DNA of 64,000 bases from assembly GCF_030398385.1 (NCBI RefSeq), contig NZ_JAOAOQ010000026.1, forward strand, positions 22,896-86,895. Reading direction: 5' to 3'. Under the pieces are notes generated by a model that was not told the DNA's origin, did not search any database, and saw nothing but the letters and a program-made list of their open reading frames with translations. A program made the position numbers and the translations under genes. The stretch is from Aquibium sp. ELW1220 (GTDB lineage Bacteria > Pseudomonadota > Alphaproteobacteria > Rhizobiales > Rhizobiaceae). Numbering within the stretch: position 1 is the first letter of the stretch; every line of letters begins with the position of its first letter. This document shows positions 20,952 through 29,168 of the stretch, piece after piece.

Positions 20952-20965
20952 TTGATCGGTGTCAA
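20952..20965 (-). promoter_or_regulatory. FNR/FixK box upstream of ccoG
   Basis: The 14-base sequence TTGATCGGTGTCAA fits the FNR/FixK consensus TTGAY-N4-RTCAA. It is 62 bases upstream of the ccoG ATG, a suitable place for activation of the ccoGHIS operon at low oxygen. The FNR-type regulator encoded about 6 kb away is the obvious candidate. Confidence 0.8.
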
Positions 20966-21145
20966 ACGGGGGAGGGTGCGGATGTCGCACGGCGCGCGGA
21001 CGGACCATCGGCCTTCCTCGGGCCTGTTCGCGAATGCCGGCACATGTGCCATCATAAAACGATGGATATCGTGCTGGATACCAGCCTGTCCGTCTCCGGG
21101 CTGGGGGGCTGGAGGAGTGCGTCGCGCGCCTCTGGAGCATCTGCG

Positions 21146-21379
21146 ATGAGCTCTTTGACCATCCGACTTCCGGACGAAGCCGCGGAGCGGCTAAAAGGCC
21201 TGGCAAAGCAGCGCGGGATGAGCGTGAACAAGCTGGTGGAACGCATGGCCTGCGAGGCGATCGCCTCGTTCGACACCGAGTCGCGGTTTCGTGCGCTTGC
21301 TGCCACGGCCGACGTTCCTGCCGCGCTCGCCGTTCTCGACCGCCTGGATCGGGACGATCGCGGACCGGATCGCGAATAG
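21146..21379 (+). CDS. Ribbon-helix-helix protein (orphan antitoxin-like)
   Basis: A 77-residue protein with an Arc/CopG-type ribbon-helix-helix: SLTIRLPDEAAERLKGLAKQRGMSVNKLVERMA is the beta-strand plus two helices that bind DNA as a dimer. The C-terminal tail (about residues 45-77) is acidic and may bind a toxin. The ATG at 21146 has CTGGAG upstream. Another RHH gene and a PIN toxin gene follow on the same strand, so this may be an accessory antitoxin or an orphan with its toxin lost. It is divergent from ccoG. Confidence 0.72.
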   Translation: MSSLTIRLPDEAAERLKGLAKQRGMSVNKLVERMACEAIASFDTESRFRALAATADVPAALAVLDRLDRDDRGPDRE

Positions 21380-21480
21380 CGCCCGGTCCGGCAGCTGACA
21401 TCCGCTGTCAGGCCCGGTGTCGCGCACATTCTGGCTCCCGAACCGCAGATGCGCTATCCTGGCCGGTGAAGGAGACGTCC

Positions 21481-21762
21481 ATGTGCGCGCGTCGGCTAGA
21501 GATCGAACTGAACGATGACCTTCTGTCGCGGGTCGACCGTGCCGCTGCCCGGACCGGCCGGTCGCGCGGAAAGATCGTCATCGATGCCCTCGAAGGTCAC
21601 CTGCCGCGGGAGTCTTCGGCCGACGCCTCTGCCATCGAAAGGCGCCTCGCCGTCCTCGACGCGGTGGCGGAGCGAGCGGAGAAACTCGGACGGCAGCGAA
21701 CGCAGGTCGACATTGACGCGGACCTGGCTGCCATCCGGGGCGACCGCGGCCATGGGCGGTAG
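21481..21762 (+). CDS. Ribbon-helix-helix antitoxin of a VapBC-like pair
   Basis: A 93-residue protein with an N-terminal RHH fold (RRLEIELNDDLLSRVDRAAARTGRSRGKIVIDALEGH) and an acidic, helical C-terminal tail likely to wrap the toxin. The ATG at 21481 is preceded by AAGGAG. Its 3' end overlaps the PIN-domain gene by 11 bases, the usual arrangement of an antitoxin and toxin pair. It may repress its own promoter in the 21380-21480 spacer. Confidence 0.8.
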   Translation: MCARRLEIELNDDLLSRVDRAAARTGRSRGKIVIDALEGHLPRESSADASAIERRLAVLDAVAERAEKLGRQRTQVDIDADLAAIRGDRGHGR

Positions 21763-22201
21763 AGCCTACATCGACAGCAACGTCATCATCTACTTCATTG
21801 AGGGCGTGGCACCGCTGAAGACGCGTGCGGCTTCAGCGCTCGAGGGGCTGATTCGGGAAGGGCATGTGCTGGTGACGAGCGAACTGACGGTCGGTGAATG
21901 CCTTGCAGGCGCTCTGCGGCAGGATCGAAGGCTCGCTCAGACCTATCTCGATCTGTTTGACCGTACGGAACTGCTGGAGGTGGCGGACGTGACGCGCCCG
22001 CTCGTGCGGCGTGCCGCCGAACTCGGAGCAGCCCTCAGGATGAAGCTGCTTGATGCTCTCCACGTCGCGACTGCGGAAGCGCTCCGGTGCGAGGTGCTGC
22101 TGACGAACGACCGGGGCATTCGCGCCCCGGCCGGAATTGCGTTGCGTCATCTTTCTGAAGAGACGCCCCCCTATTCCCCGCCGCCCAGCGAGTGGACGTA
22201 G
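21752..22201 (+). CDS. PIN-domain ribonuclease toxin (VapC-like)
   Basis: A 149-residue PIN-domain protein, predicted Mg2+-dependent RNase and toxin. The acidic residues are in YIDSNVIIYF (first Asp), TVGECLAG (Glu), KLLDALHVATA (Asp) and LLTNDRGI (Asp), the four-point PIN active site. The ATG at 21752 lies inside the end of the RHH antitoxin gene (11 bases overlap). Its last 31 bases overlap, tail to tail, the 3' end of ccoP on the other strand, which is unusual for an essential-function gene neighbour. Confidence 0.87.
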   Translation: MGGRAYIDSNVIIYFIEGVAPLKTRAASALEGLIREGHVLVTSELTVGECLAGALRQDRRLAQTYLDLFDRTELLEVADVTRPLVRRAAELGAALRMKLLDALHVATAEALRCEVLLTNDRGIRAPAGIALRHLSEETPPYSPPPSEWT

Positions 22202-23034
22202 ACGGCGAGTTCCTTGACCGTCGCGTCGCCGAGGCGGGCGGTCCAGCCGGGCATGACGCCATGCTTCGGCGCACGGATCTGCTGCGCGATCTCGGCTTCG
22301 CTTCCGCCATAGAGCCAGATCGCGTCGGCAAGGTTCGGCGCACCGAGGTCGCGCATGCCGGTGGCGTCGTCGCCATGGCAGGCGGCGCAGTTCTCGGCGA
22401 AGACCGTCTGGCCGGTTTCGGCCAGGGCGGCATCCGATGGCGTGCCGGTGAGGGACACGACATAGGCTGCGACCTGCTTGATCTGGTCGGGTTCCAGGAT
22501 GTCGGCGAAGGCCGGCATCTCCGAGAGGCGGGTGTCGTCGTCAGCCGCGAAACGGATGCCATGCGTGATGGTCTGGTGGATCGCCTCGATGTCGCCGCCC
22601 CACAGCCACTCGTCGTCGTTCAGGTTGGGATAGCCGGGCGAACCCTGCGCGCCCGAACCATGGCACTGGATGCAGTTGACCTTGAAGGCCGCAGCACCCG
22701 CCGCGGTGGCGAACTGGCGCAGGTTGTCGTCGGCCATGATGCCGGCGAGATCCATCGACTGGATCGCGGCCACGTAGTCGCCCTTGGCCGCCTGCGCGGC
22801 GTCGAGCTCTGCGCGAACTTCCGCACGGCTTGAGTAGCCGAGCACACCGGTGGTGGCCGAATTGATCAGCGGCCAGGCCGGATAGAAGATCATGTAGCCG
22901 ATCGCCCAGACGATGGTGGCGTAGAAGGTCCACACCCACCACCGCGGCAGCGGGTTGTTCAGTTCCCTGATTCCGTCCCACTCGTGTCCGGTCGTGGAGA
23001 CGCCGGAGACTTCATCGATATGTTCCTTGCTCAT
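22171..23034 (-). CDS. ccoP: cbb3-type cytochrome c oxidase subunit CcoP/FixP (diheme c)
   Basis: A 287-residue membrane-anchored diheme cytochrome c that passes electrons to the CcoNO core. One transmembrane helix lies near residues 33-52, and the WDGIRELNNPLPRWW stretch before it is typical. The two heme c sites are CIQCH (residues 121-125) and CAACH (216-220). Met ligands are likely in SEMPAFA and GVMPGW. It starts one base after the ccoQ stop. Its 3' end (31 bases) overlaps the convergent PIN toxin gene. Confidence 0.97.
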   Translation of the reverse strand: MSKEHIDEVSGVSTTGHEWDGIRELNNPLPRWWVWTFYATIVWAIGYMIFYPAWPLINSATTGVLGYSSRAEVRAELDAAQAAKGDYVAAIQSMDLAGIMADDNLRQFATAAGAAAFKVNCIQCHGSGAQGSPGYPNLNDDEWLWGGDIEAIHQTITHGIRFAADDDTRLSEMPAFADILEPDQIKQVAAYVVSLTGTPSDAALAETGQTVFAENCAACHGDDATGMRDLGAPNLADAIWLYGGSEAEIAQQIRAPKHGVMPGWTARLGDATVKELAVYVHSLGGGE

Positions 23035-23035
23035 G

Positions 23036-23185
23036 TCAGTCGTCCTTGAGTGGGATCTGGGCGGCCTCTTCGGCGCTTTTCTTGCTGCCCGGCCGGAAGG
23101 CGAAGAGCACGACGCCGACGAAGAACAGGGTCAGGAAGAGCAGCCCCCAGCTGTCGGCGAATTCACGCATCGTGTGATAGTCCAT
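23036..23185 (-). CDS. ccoQ: cbb3-type oxidase small subunit CcoQ/FixQ
   Basis: A 49-residue single-helix protein, the small stabilising subunit of cbb3 oxidase. It starts MDYHTMREFADSWGLLF, with a membrane helix up to about residue 32, then the conserved FRPGSKK basic patch and an acidic tail. A TGAGGAGAAG ribosome site precedes the ATG. Position between ccoO and ccoP confirms the call. Confidence 0.95.
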   Translation of the reverse strand: MDYHTMREFADSWGLLFLTLFFVGVVLFAFRPGSKKSAEEAAQIPLKDD

Positions 23186-23196
23186 CGCGCTTCTCC

Positions 23197-23928
23197 TCAG
23201 CGGTAGCCGGCGGCTTCGTCATAGGTCGAGAAGTCGACCAGCGTGCCGAGCATCTGGAGATAGGCGACGAGTGCATCCATCTCGCTCAGCGCATTCGGAT
23301 TGCCGTCGAAGTCGCCGACCTTCGCCTTGGGATAGCGCTCCAGGAGCGCGGACGTGTCGGCGTTGACGTCGGCCTGTGCGACCAGGTCGGCGCGGGCATT
23401 GGCGAGCATGTCCTCGGTATAGGGCACGCCGACGCGGACATTGGCGACGAGATGCGTCTCGAACTCGTTCACCGCGAGCGGCGTGTCCTTGAGGAAGGCG
23501 TAGCTGGGCATGATCGATTCCGGCACGACCGAGCGCGGCTCGATCAGATGCTGGACATGCCATTCGTTGGAGTAGCGGTCGCCGACGCGGGCCAGGTCGG
23601 GCCCCGTCCGCTTCGAGCCCCACTGGAAGGAGTGGTCGTACATGGATTCCGCCGCCAGGCTGTAGTGGCCGTAGCGTTCGACCTCGTCGCGGAAGGGGCG
23701 GATCATTTGGCTGTGGCAGACGTAGCAGCCCTCCCGGACGTAGATCTTGCGGCCGGCCAGTTCGAGCGGCGAGTAGGGACGCATCCCCTCCACCTTCTCG
23801 ATCACGTTCTCCAGGTAGAAGAGCGGCGCGATCTCCACGATGCCGCCGATGGTGACCACCAGGAAGGACCCTGCAAGGAGCAGGGTCGCGTTCTTCTCGA
23901 GGATCGCATGCTTGTCGAGCAATGCCAT
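23197..23928 (-). CDS. ccoO: cbb3-type cytochrome c oxidase subunit CcoO/FixO (monoheme c)
   Basis: A 243-residue membrane-anchored cytochrome c subunit, which hands electrons from CcoP to CcoN. A single N-terminal helix (residues about 15-35) is followed by the heme motif [15 protein letters not shown] near residue 69. The [12 protein letters not shown] and YAFL regions are typical of FixO. It sits between ccoN (12 bases upstream) and ccoQ (11 bases downstream). Confidence 0.97.
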   Translation of the reverse strand: MALLDKHAILEKNATLLLAGSFLVVTIGGIVEIAPLFYLENVIEKVEGMRPYSPLELAGRKIYVREGCYVCHSQMIRPFRDEVERYGHYSLAAESMYDHSFQWGSKRTGPDLARVGDRYSNEWHVQHLIEPRSVVPESIMPSYAFLKDTPLAVNEFETHLVANVRVGVPYTEDMLANARADLVAQADVNADTSALLERYPKAKVGDFDGNPNALSEMDALVAYLQMLGTLVDFSTYDEAAGYR

Positions 23929-23940
23929 TGTCGCTTCTCC

Positions 23941-25569
23941 TTATTCGGCCGGCTGGGCAGCGGGAACGTAGCCGCCGATCGGCTCTTCCTCGCGCTGGTA
24001 GCCGCGGATGGTCATGTAGACGTTCCAGGCCATGACGATGGCTCCGGCGAGATACATCAGGCCGCCGATGGCGCGGACGATGTAGTAGGGCTTCATCGCG
24101 GCGACGGATTCGGCGAAGGAGTAGACTAGGAAGCCCTGATCGTCGTACTCGCGCCACATCAGGCCCTGCTGGATGCCGGCGACCCACATCACGGCCGCGT
24201 AGACCACGATGCCGAGGGTTGCGAGCCAGAAGTGCCAGGTCACGAGGCGCAGCGAATAGAGCCGCTCGCGCTGCCACAGCTTCGGGACCATGTAGTAGAT
24301 GGCGCCGAAGGAGATCATGCCGACCCAGCCGAGCGCGCCCGAATGAACGTGGCCGATGGTCCATTCCGTGTAGTGGCTGAGCGAATTGACCGCCTTGATC
24401 GACATCATCGGACCCTCGAAGGTCGACATGCCGTAGAAGGCGATGGCCAGCACCATCATGCGGATGATGGGGTCGGTGCGCAGCTTGTCCCAGGCGCCCG
24501 AGAGCGTCATCAGGCCGTTGATCATGCCGCCCCAGGAGGGCATCCACAGCATGATGGAGAAGACCATGCCGAGCGTCTGCGCCCAGTCGGGCAGGGCGGT
24601 GTAGTGCAGGTGGTGCGGACCGGCCCAGATGTAGAGGAAGATCAGCGCCCAGAAGTGGATGATCGACAGCCGGTAGGAATAGACCGGGCGTCCGGCCTGC
24701 TTGGGCACGAAGTAATACATCATGCCGAGGAAGCCGGCCGTGAGGAAGAAGCCCACCGCGTTGTGGCCGTACCACCACTGCGTCAGCGCGTCCTGGACGC
24801 CGGCAAACGCCGAGTAGCTCTGCGAGCCGACGAACGACACGGGCATCGCCAGGTTGTTCACCACGTGCAGCATCGCGATCGTCACGATGAAGGACAGGTA
24901 GAACCAGTTGGCGACGTAGATGTGGGGTTCCTTGCGCTTGATGATCGTTCCGAGGAAGACCAGCAGGTAGGCGACCCACACGAGCGTCAGCCACAGGTCG
25001 ACATACCATTCAGGCTCGGCATATTCGCGGCTCTGGGTGATGCCCAGCAGGTAGCCGGTCGCGGCCATGACGATGAACAGCTGGTAGCCCCAGAAGACGA
25101 ACCAGGCCAGGTTTCCCCCGAAGAGCCGGGCCCTGGACGTCCTCTGAACGACGTAGAAGGAGGTTGCGATCAGCGCGTTGCCGCCGAAGGCGAAGATGAC
25201 GGCCGAGGTGTGCAGCGGCCGCATGCGGCCGAAATTGAACCAGGGCTCGATGTTGAGGTCCGGGTAGGCGAGCTGCAGCGCCACAACGACGCCGACGAGC
25301 AAGCCGACGACACCCCAGAACATGGTTGCAATGGTGCCGTAGCGCACCACGTCGTCCATGTAGGCCGTGTCCCCTTCGCGGAAGGGGATGCTGGCCGCCG
25401 CCTTCGGCGCGAAGGAGATGTTTCTCATCAGGATCGCCGCGCTGATGACCAGCACGGCGAACAATACCCACATATGTTGCTGAAAGGCGACGTCGGCCGC
25501 AAAGGCCGCGCCGAGCAACGCCAGGAAGGCAAAGACGCCTATCCCCACGATTTCCGCGCCGTATCTCAT
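23941..25569 (-). CDS. ccoN: cbb3-type cytochrome c oxidase subunit CcoN/FixN (catalytic)
   Basis: A 542-residue heme-copper oxidase subunit I with about 12-14 transmembrane helices, carrying heme b and the b3-CuB site of high-affinity cbb3 oxidase. Conserved stretches include [15 protein letters not shown] (low-spin heme His region), [18 protein letters not shown] (CuB His and cross-linked Tyr region), [14 protein letters not shown], and [14 protein letters not shown] near the heme ligands. The start at 25569 gives the normal N-terminus MRYGAEIVG; the open frame up to 25842 crosses the FNR box and divergent gene. First gene of ccoNOQP. Confidence 0.97.
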   Translation of the reverse strand: MRYGAEIVGIGVFAFLALLGAAFAADVAFQQHMWVLFAVLVISAAILMRNISFAPKAAASIPFREGDTAYMDDVVRYGTIATMFWGVVGLLVGVVVALQLAYPDLNIEPWFNFGRMRPLHTSAVIFAFGGNALIATSFYVVQRTSRARLFGGNLAWFVFWGYQLFIVMAATGYLLGITQSREYAEPEWYVDLWLTLVWVAYLLVFLGTIIKRKEPHIYVANWFYLSFIVTIAMLHVVNNLAMPVSFVGSQSYSAFAGVQDALTQWWYGHNAVGFFLTAGFLGMMYYFVPKQAGRPVYSYRLSIIHFWALIFLYIWAGPHHLHYTALPDWAQTLGMVFSIMLWMPSWGGMINGLMTLSGAWDKLRTDPIIRMMVLAIAFYGMSTFEGPMMSIKAVNSLSHYTEWTIGHVHSGALGWVGMISFGAIYYMVPKLWQRERLYSLRLVTWHFWLATLGIVVYAAVMWVAGIQQGLMWREYDDQGFLVYSFAESVAAMKPYYIVRAIGGLMYLAGAIVMAWNVYMTIRGYQREEEPIGGYVPAAQPAE

Positions 25570-25656
25570 TTCGATCCCCGCTTGCGCTATTGACGGACGT
25601 GCGACTCTGAGGAGCCGCTCCGCCTTCCGTGTCGCGCATTCGGGGGTCGAGGTGCC

Positions 25657-25670
25657 TTGATCCAGGTCAA
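25657..25670. promoter_or_regulatory. Shared FNR/FixK box between ccoN and the hemerythrin-like gene
   Basis: The sequence TTGATCCAGGTCAA matches TTGAY-N4-RTCAA. It lies 88 bases upstream of the ccoN start (minus strand) and 86 bases upstream of the preferred hemerythrin-like start (plus strand), so one site could serve both divergent promoters. Confidence 0.8.
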
Positions 25671-25756
25671 TACCGTCTGAGTGTGGCTCTGACAGGATCA
25701 CCGTCATGCAGCAGACGCGAGACCGGACAGTAACCGAGGAGGAGAGGAGGCCTGCC

Positions 25757-26293
25757 ATGGAAGCGTGCGAGTTGCCGCAGACGTGCCCGGTTTCGGGCGC
25801 ATGCGGGCGCGACGGACTGACGCCCTGCGTGGAGATGACCAACGCGCACCACTCGAAGCTGCGGCTGTGCGAGGCCCTCGAGGATATCGCGGATCGACTT
25901 CCGGATGACGTCGACCGATTCCGCTGCCTCGAGATCGCCAGCGCGCTGGTGCCGCTTCTCCGGCGCTGCCATGAATATGAGGAGGAGGTGGTCTACCCGG
26001 CCTTCGAGGCGGCGCAGGCCCGCGCGAGCGGCTCGCTCGCCACCGTGAGCCGTCTGAAGACGGAGCATGTCGAGGACGAATGCGCCGCTCAGGATCTCTC
26101 GGAGGTTCTGCTGGCGATCGGCCACGGTGATCCGATCGAAAATCCGGAGGCGGTGGGATTCATGCTGCGGGCGTTCTTCGAAGCCGTCCGCCGCCACGTC
26201 GCCTTCGAGCGCGACCACGTCCTGCCGGCGATCGGGGTGATGACGGACGAATGGCGTGCGGACGTGAGAACGGGCGCCCGAGGGCGCCCGTAG
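25757..26293 (+). CDS. Hemerythrin-domain protein with a Cys-rich N-terminus
   Basis: A 178-residue protein whose core is a four-helix hemerythrin/HHE domain binding a di-iron centre. Likely ligands are His31/32 (NAHHSKL), His72 and Glu76/77 (CHEYEEE), His in KTEHVEDE, and His in [13 protein letters not shown]. The first 24 residues hold four Cys (C4, C10, C16, C24), which may bind metal or form disulfides. The ATG at 25757 is preferred because of the strong GGAGAGGAGG just upstream; an ATG at 25706 is possible. Expected to sense or bind O2, NO or iron at low oxygen, inferred from the shared FNR box with ccoN. Confidence 0.83.
   Translation: MEACELPQTCPVSGACGRDGLTPCVEMTNAHHSKLRLCEALEDIADRLPDDVDRFRCLEIASALVPLLRRCHEYEEEVVYPAFEAAQARASGSLATVSRLKTEHVEDECAAQDLSEVLLAIGHGDPIENPEAVGFMLRAFFEAVRRHVAFERDHVLPAIGVMTDEWRADVRTGARGRP
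26270..26291. terminator. Hairpin between convergent hemerythrin-like and DUF7282 genes
   Basis: A ten-base-pair perfect stem (ACGGGCGCCC and GGGCGCCCGT, two-base loop) lies at the very end of the hemerythrin-like gene and is followed by AGATTT on the plus strand. It could stop transcripts in both directions. The tract of T is short, so factor-independent action is uncertain. Confidence 0.5.
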
Positions 26294-26315
26294 ATTTCGC
26301 TGTGGTCGGTACCGA

Positions 26316-26744
26316 CTACATCGCCGGCTTGACGGGGACCACCACCGCGGCGTCGCCGTTCATCACCGGGGTGTCGACGTCCGTGCTGCCCGGACCGAAA
26401 TCGTAGGTCTGGTTGTCGTTGGTCTCGTAGTGCAGCATGAGCGTCAGATTGCTGGCCGGGTCGAGCGGCCCGTCGGCCTCGATGCTGATGTTGCCAGTGC
26501 GCCCCTGCGTCAGGGCGATATGGCCGAGCGAGGCCGGCGGAGCGCCGACGCCGTCGTTGTGGATGACGAGATAGCCGGGACGGTTGATCTCGACCGTTAT
26601 GTTCGTGATCCGGTTGCCTTCGATCATGGCGTCGACCGCATCGATCTGCGGGCCTGTCTGGGCCGAGGAGTTCGCGTTGTTCTGGGCGTGCGCGACGCCT
26701 GCGATGCCCACCAGTGCGGTGGCGGCAAGAATATGAATCTTCAT
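26316..26744 (-). CDS. Secreted DUF7282-like protein
   Basis: A 142-residue secreted protein with a signal peptide ending near VAHA-Q (residue 21). The mature domain fits the DUF7282 pattern: GYLVIHNDGVGAPPASLGHIALTQG, then MLHYETNDNQTYDFGPGSTDVDTP with an all-beta look. Homologues occur in archaea and bacteria; function unknown. It lies between the convergent hemerythrin-like gene and the FNR-type regulator, on the same strand as the latter and 116 bases after it, so possible co-expression at low oxygen is inference. Confidence 0.7.
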   Translation of the reverse strand: MKIHILAATALVGIAGVAHAQNNANSSAQTGPQIDAVDAMIEGNRITNITVEINRPGYLVIHNDGVGAPPASLGHIALTQGRTGNISIEADGPLDPASNLTLMLHYETNDNQTYDFGPGSTDVDTPVMNGDAAVVVPVKPAM

Positions 26745-26859
26745 GTAAGTTTCTCCCTGTTGTGAGGTTTAGCCTCGTGGCTGGGAGGACAACGGGGCCC
26801 GCGGCATAGGGCTCCGACACGTTGTCGTGACGGGCCGGGGGTGATCCATCTTGAAAAGG

Positions 26860-27585
26860 TCAGATTCCGGATCGGGCCTCGAGCCGCGACAGATTGGCGA
26901 CCGAGACCTGTCGGTTGTGCTCGATCGAGATCACGCCGTCGGTGCGCAGCCGCGTCAGCTGCCGGCTGACGGTTTCGATGGTCAGGCCGAGGAAGTCGGC
27001 AATATCGGCGCGCGTCAGCGGCAGGTCGAAGCTGACGGCATGGCCGGCTGAACGGCCTGGATCGATGTTGCGGGCGATCAGCAGGAGGAAGCTCGCCACC
27101 TTCTCGGCCGCCGTCTTGCGACCGAGCGTGACCATCCAGTCTCGGGCTTCGTCGAGTTCCTTCAGGGTCTGGGTCAGGATGCGGTGCTCGAGCTGCGGGC
27201 TCTCGCGCAGCATCCGCTCGATCGTGGCGCGCGGAAAGGAGCAGAGCGAGACTTCTGTCGCCGCTTCGGCATTGGCGGCGCTTTCCGTCCGGAACGGTCG
27301 CCCCAGGAAATCGGGCGCAAACTGCAGCCCGACGATCTGCTGGCGCCCGTCGGACAGCGTCTTGGTCAGCTTCACGACACCCGACAGGATGTTGGAATAA
27401 TGGTCGACGGTCTCCTCGTCGCCGACGAGCTCGGCGCCCGGCTGGACGCGCTGCTTCGATGACGTCCTCGACAGCGCCACGAGCTGCTCGGGCTCCAGCG
27501 CGCCGCAGACGCCGCGATGCCGCGCCTCGCAGGCAGCGCAGAGCGCGGGGATGCCGCTCGTATGGATATCCAGCCTGTCTGTCAT
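26860..27585 (-). CDS. fnrL: FNR-type oxygen-sensing transcription regulator (Crp/Fnr family)
   Basis: A 241-residue regulator with an N-terminal oxygen-labile [4Fe-4S] cluster: C16, C19 and C27 (CAACEARHRGVC) plus C115 (VSLCSF), matching the FnrL/FnrN pattern. A cyclic-nucleotide-like beta-roll and dimer helix follow, then a winged helix LTRADIADFLGLTIETVSRQLTRLRTDG whose E-x-x-SR contacts the TTGAT half-site. The ATG at 27585 is chosen because the Cys motif follows; 27612 is an alternative. FNR boxes near ccoG, ccoN, hemN and its own promoter suggest it is the local master regulator. Confidence 0.93.
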   Translation of the reverse strand: MTDRLDIHTSGIPALCAACEARHRGVCGALEPEQLVALSRTSSKQRVQPGAELVGDEETVDHYSNILSGVVKLTKTLSDGRQQIVGLQFAPDFLGRPFRTESAANAEAATEVSLCSFPRATIERMLRESPQLEHRILTQTLKELDEARDWMVTLGRKTAAEKVASFLLLIARNIDPGRSAGHAVSFDLPLTRADIADFLGLTIETVSRQLTRLRTDGVISIEHNRQVSVANLSRLEARSGI

Positions 27586-27664
27586 CTCGCCGCCCGAAGC
27601 TGCCACCTCCATAGCGGAGATCGCCGGACCAATCTCGCGCCAGATTGTCTCATCCGCAACCGTC

Positions 27665-27678
27665 TTGACCGAAATCAA
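27665..27678. promoter_or_regulatory. FNR/FixK box between fnr and hemN
   Basis: TTGACCGAAATCAA is a good match to TTGAY-N4-RTCAA. It lies 80 bases upstream of the FNR-type regulator (minus strand) and 53 bases upstream of the hemN start (plus strand), so it could control both hemN activation and autoregulation of the regulator. Confidence 0.82.
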
Positions 27679-27730
27679 GGCCGGCACGGCCCTCCTTTGT
27701 CAGATTTCGCCCGACGGATTGGAGCCAGCG

Positions 27731-29098
27731 ATGCAAGACGGGCCAGCGATGCAGAACAGGAAGGACGTCCGCCTCGACGAGGCGGTGCCGCGCTACACGA
27801 GCTATCCGACGGCGCCGCATTTCCACGCGGGCGTCACGGGCGAGGCCGTGCGTGCGTGGATCGGCGCCATCCCGGACGGCGACAGCCTGTCGCTCTATCT
27901 CCATGTGCCTTTCTGCGATCGCCTGTGCTGGTTCTGCGCCTGCCACACCAAGCAGACCCGCCAGTATGATCCTGTGGCCGCCTACGTCACATCGCTCTGC
28001 CGCGAGATCGCGACAGTCGGCGCGCTCGTTTCCGGCCGGGCAAGGGTGGGCGCGATCCACTTCGGTGGCGGCTCGCCGACCATGCTTTCTCCGGCCGACA
28101 TGCACAGGCTCGGCGATACGCTGCGACGGAGCTTCATCCTCGCGGCCGATGCCGAGATCAGCGTCGAGATCGACCCCAACGACATGACGGCCGACCGCCT
28201 CGACGCGCTCGCCGGCATCGGCATGACGCGGGCGAGCCTGGGCGTCCAGGATTTCGATCCGAAGGTGCAGGCGGCAATCAACCGCGAGCAGAGCTTCGAA
28301 AGCACCCGCGATGTGGTGGAAGGGCTGCGCGCGCGGGGCGTCGGCTCCGTCAACCTCGATCTCCTCTACGGCCTGCCGCACCAGGATTGCGACACGCTCG
28401 CCGCGACGGTGGCGCAGGCGCTGAGCCTCTTGCCGGATCGAATCGCGCTGTTCGGCTATGCGCATGTGCCCTGGTTCAAGAAGCACCAGACGATGATCCC
28501 TGAAGAGGCGCTGCCCGGCGCGCAGGCGCGCTACGAGCAGTCGCTGATGGCGGCCCGCATGATCGAGGCCGCCGGATACGAGCGGATCGGCCTCGACCAT
28601 TTCGCCCGGCCGGATGACGGCATGGCGGTTGCCGCCCGCGACGGACGCCTCAAGCGCAACTTCCAGGGCTATACGGAAGATGCCTGCGAGACGCTGATCG
28701 GCCTCGGAGCTTCGTCGATCAGCCGCTTCCGACAGGGACATGCGCAGAACCAGCCGGCGACCGGGTTCTATCAGCGGATGGTCGACGACGGCGGGCTAGC
28801 CACGGTTCGCGGGGTCGCCTTCACGGAAGAGGATCGCGCCCGTGGCTGGGTGATCGAGAACCTGATGTGCAACTTCGCCTTCGACGCGCGCGAGGCGAGG
28901 CAGCGCTTCGGCGCGACCGCGACGCCGCTGGTGGCGATCGCGGCCGGATTGGCCCAGGCGGGACCCGATCCGGTGCTGCGGCGCGAGGAGGATCTGTTCG
29001 TCGTTCCGGAGGATCACCGCCCGCTCGTGCGCACGATCGCCGCGCGCTTCGACGCCTATCTCGAAACCGGGCAGGCCCGCCACTCCGCAGCGGTCTGA
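27731..29098 (+). CDS. hemN: Oxygen-independent coproporphyrinogen III dehydrogenase HemN
   Basis: A 455-residue radical SAM enzyme that makes protoporphyrinogen IX from coproporphyrinogen III without O2, supporting heme supply for cbb3 oxidase in low oxygen. The cluster motif is CDRLCWFCAC (C62, C66, C69, plus C71), and HFGGGSPT and the HemN C-terminal domain (GLGASSISRF) are present, favouring true HemN over HemW. GGAGCC precedes the ATG at 27731. It is divergent from the regulator and carries the shared FNR box upstream. Confidence 0.95.
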   Translation: MQDGPAMQNRKDVRLDEAVPRYTSYPTAPHFHAGVTGEAVRAWIGAIPDGDSLSLYLHVPFCDRLCWFCACHTKQTRQYDPVAAYVTSLCREIATVGALVSGRARVGAIHFGGGSPTMLSPADMHRLGDTLRRSFILAADAEISVEIDPNDMTADRLDALAGIGMTRASLGVQDFDPKVQAAINREQSFESTRDVVEGLRARGVGSVNLDLLYGLPHQDCDTLAATVAQALSLLPDRIALFGYAHVPWFKKHQTMIPEEALPGAQARYEQSLMAARMIEAAGYERIGLDHFARPDDGMAVAARDGRLKRNFQGYTEDACETLIGLGASSISRFRQGHAQNQPATGFYQRMVDDGGLATVRGVAFTEEDRARGWVIENLMCNFAFDAREARQRFGATATPLVAIAAGLAQAGPDPVLRREEDLFVVPEDHRPLVRTIAARFDAYLETGQARHSAAV

Positions 29099-29168
29099 TG
29101 CGGATGCGCCGCCCGCGTTGACACGCCCCGTCGGCGCCGTGCAAGACGACGCTCGAACGGGAACCGAC

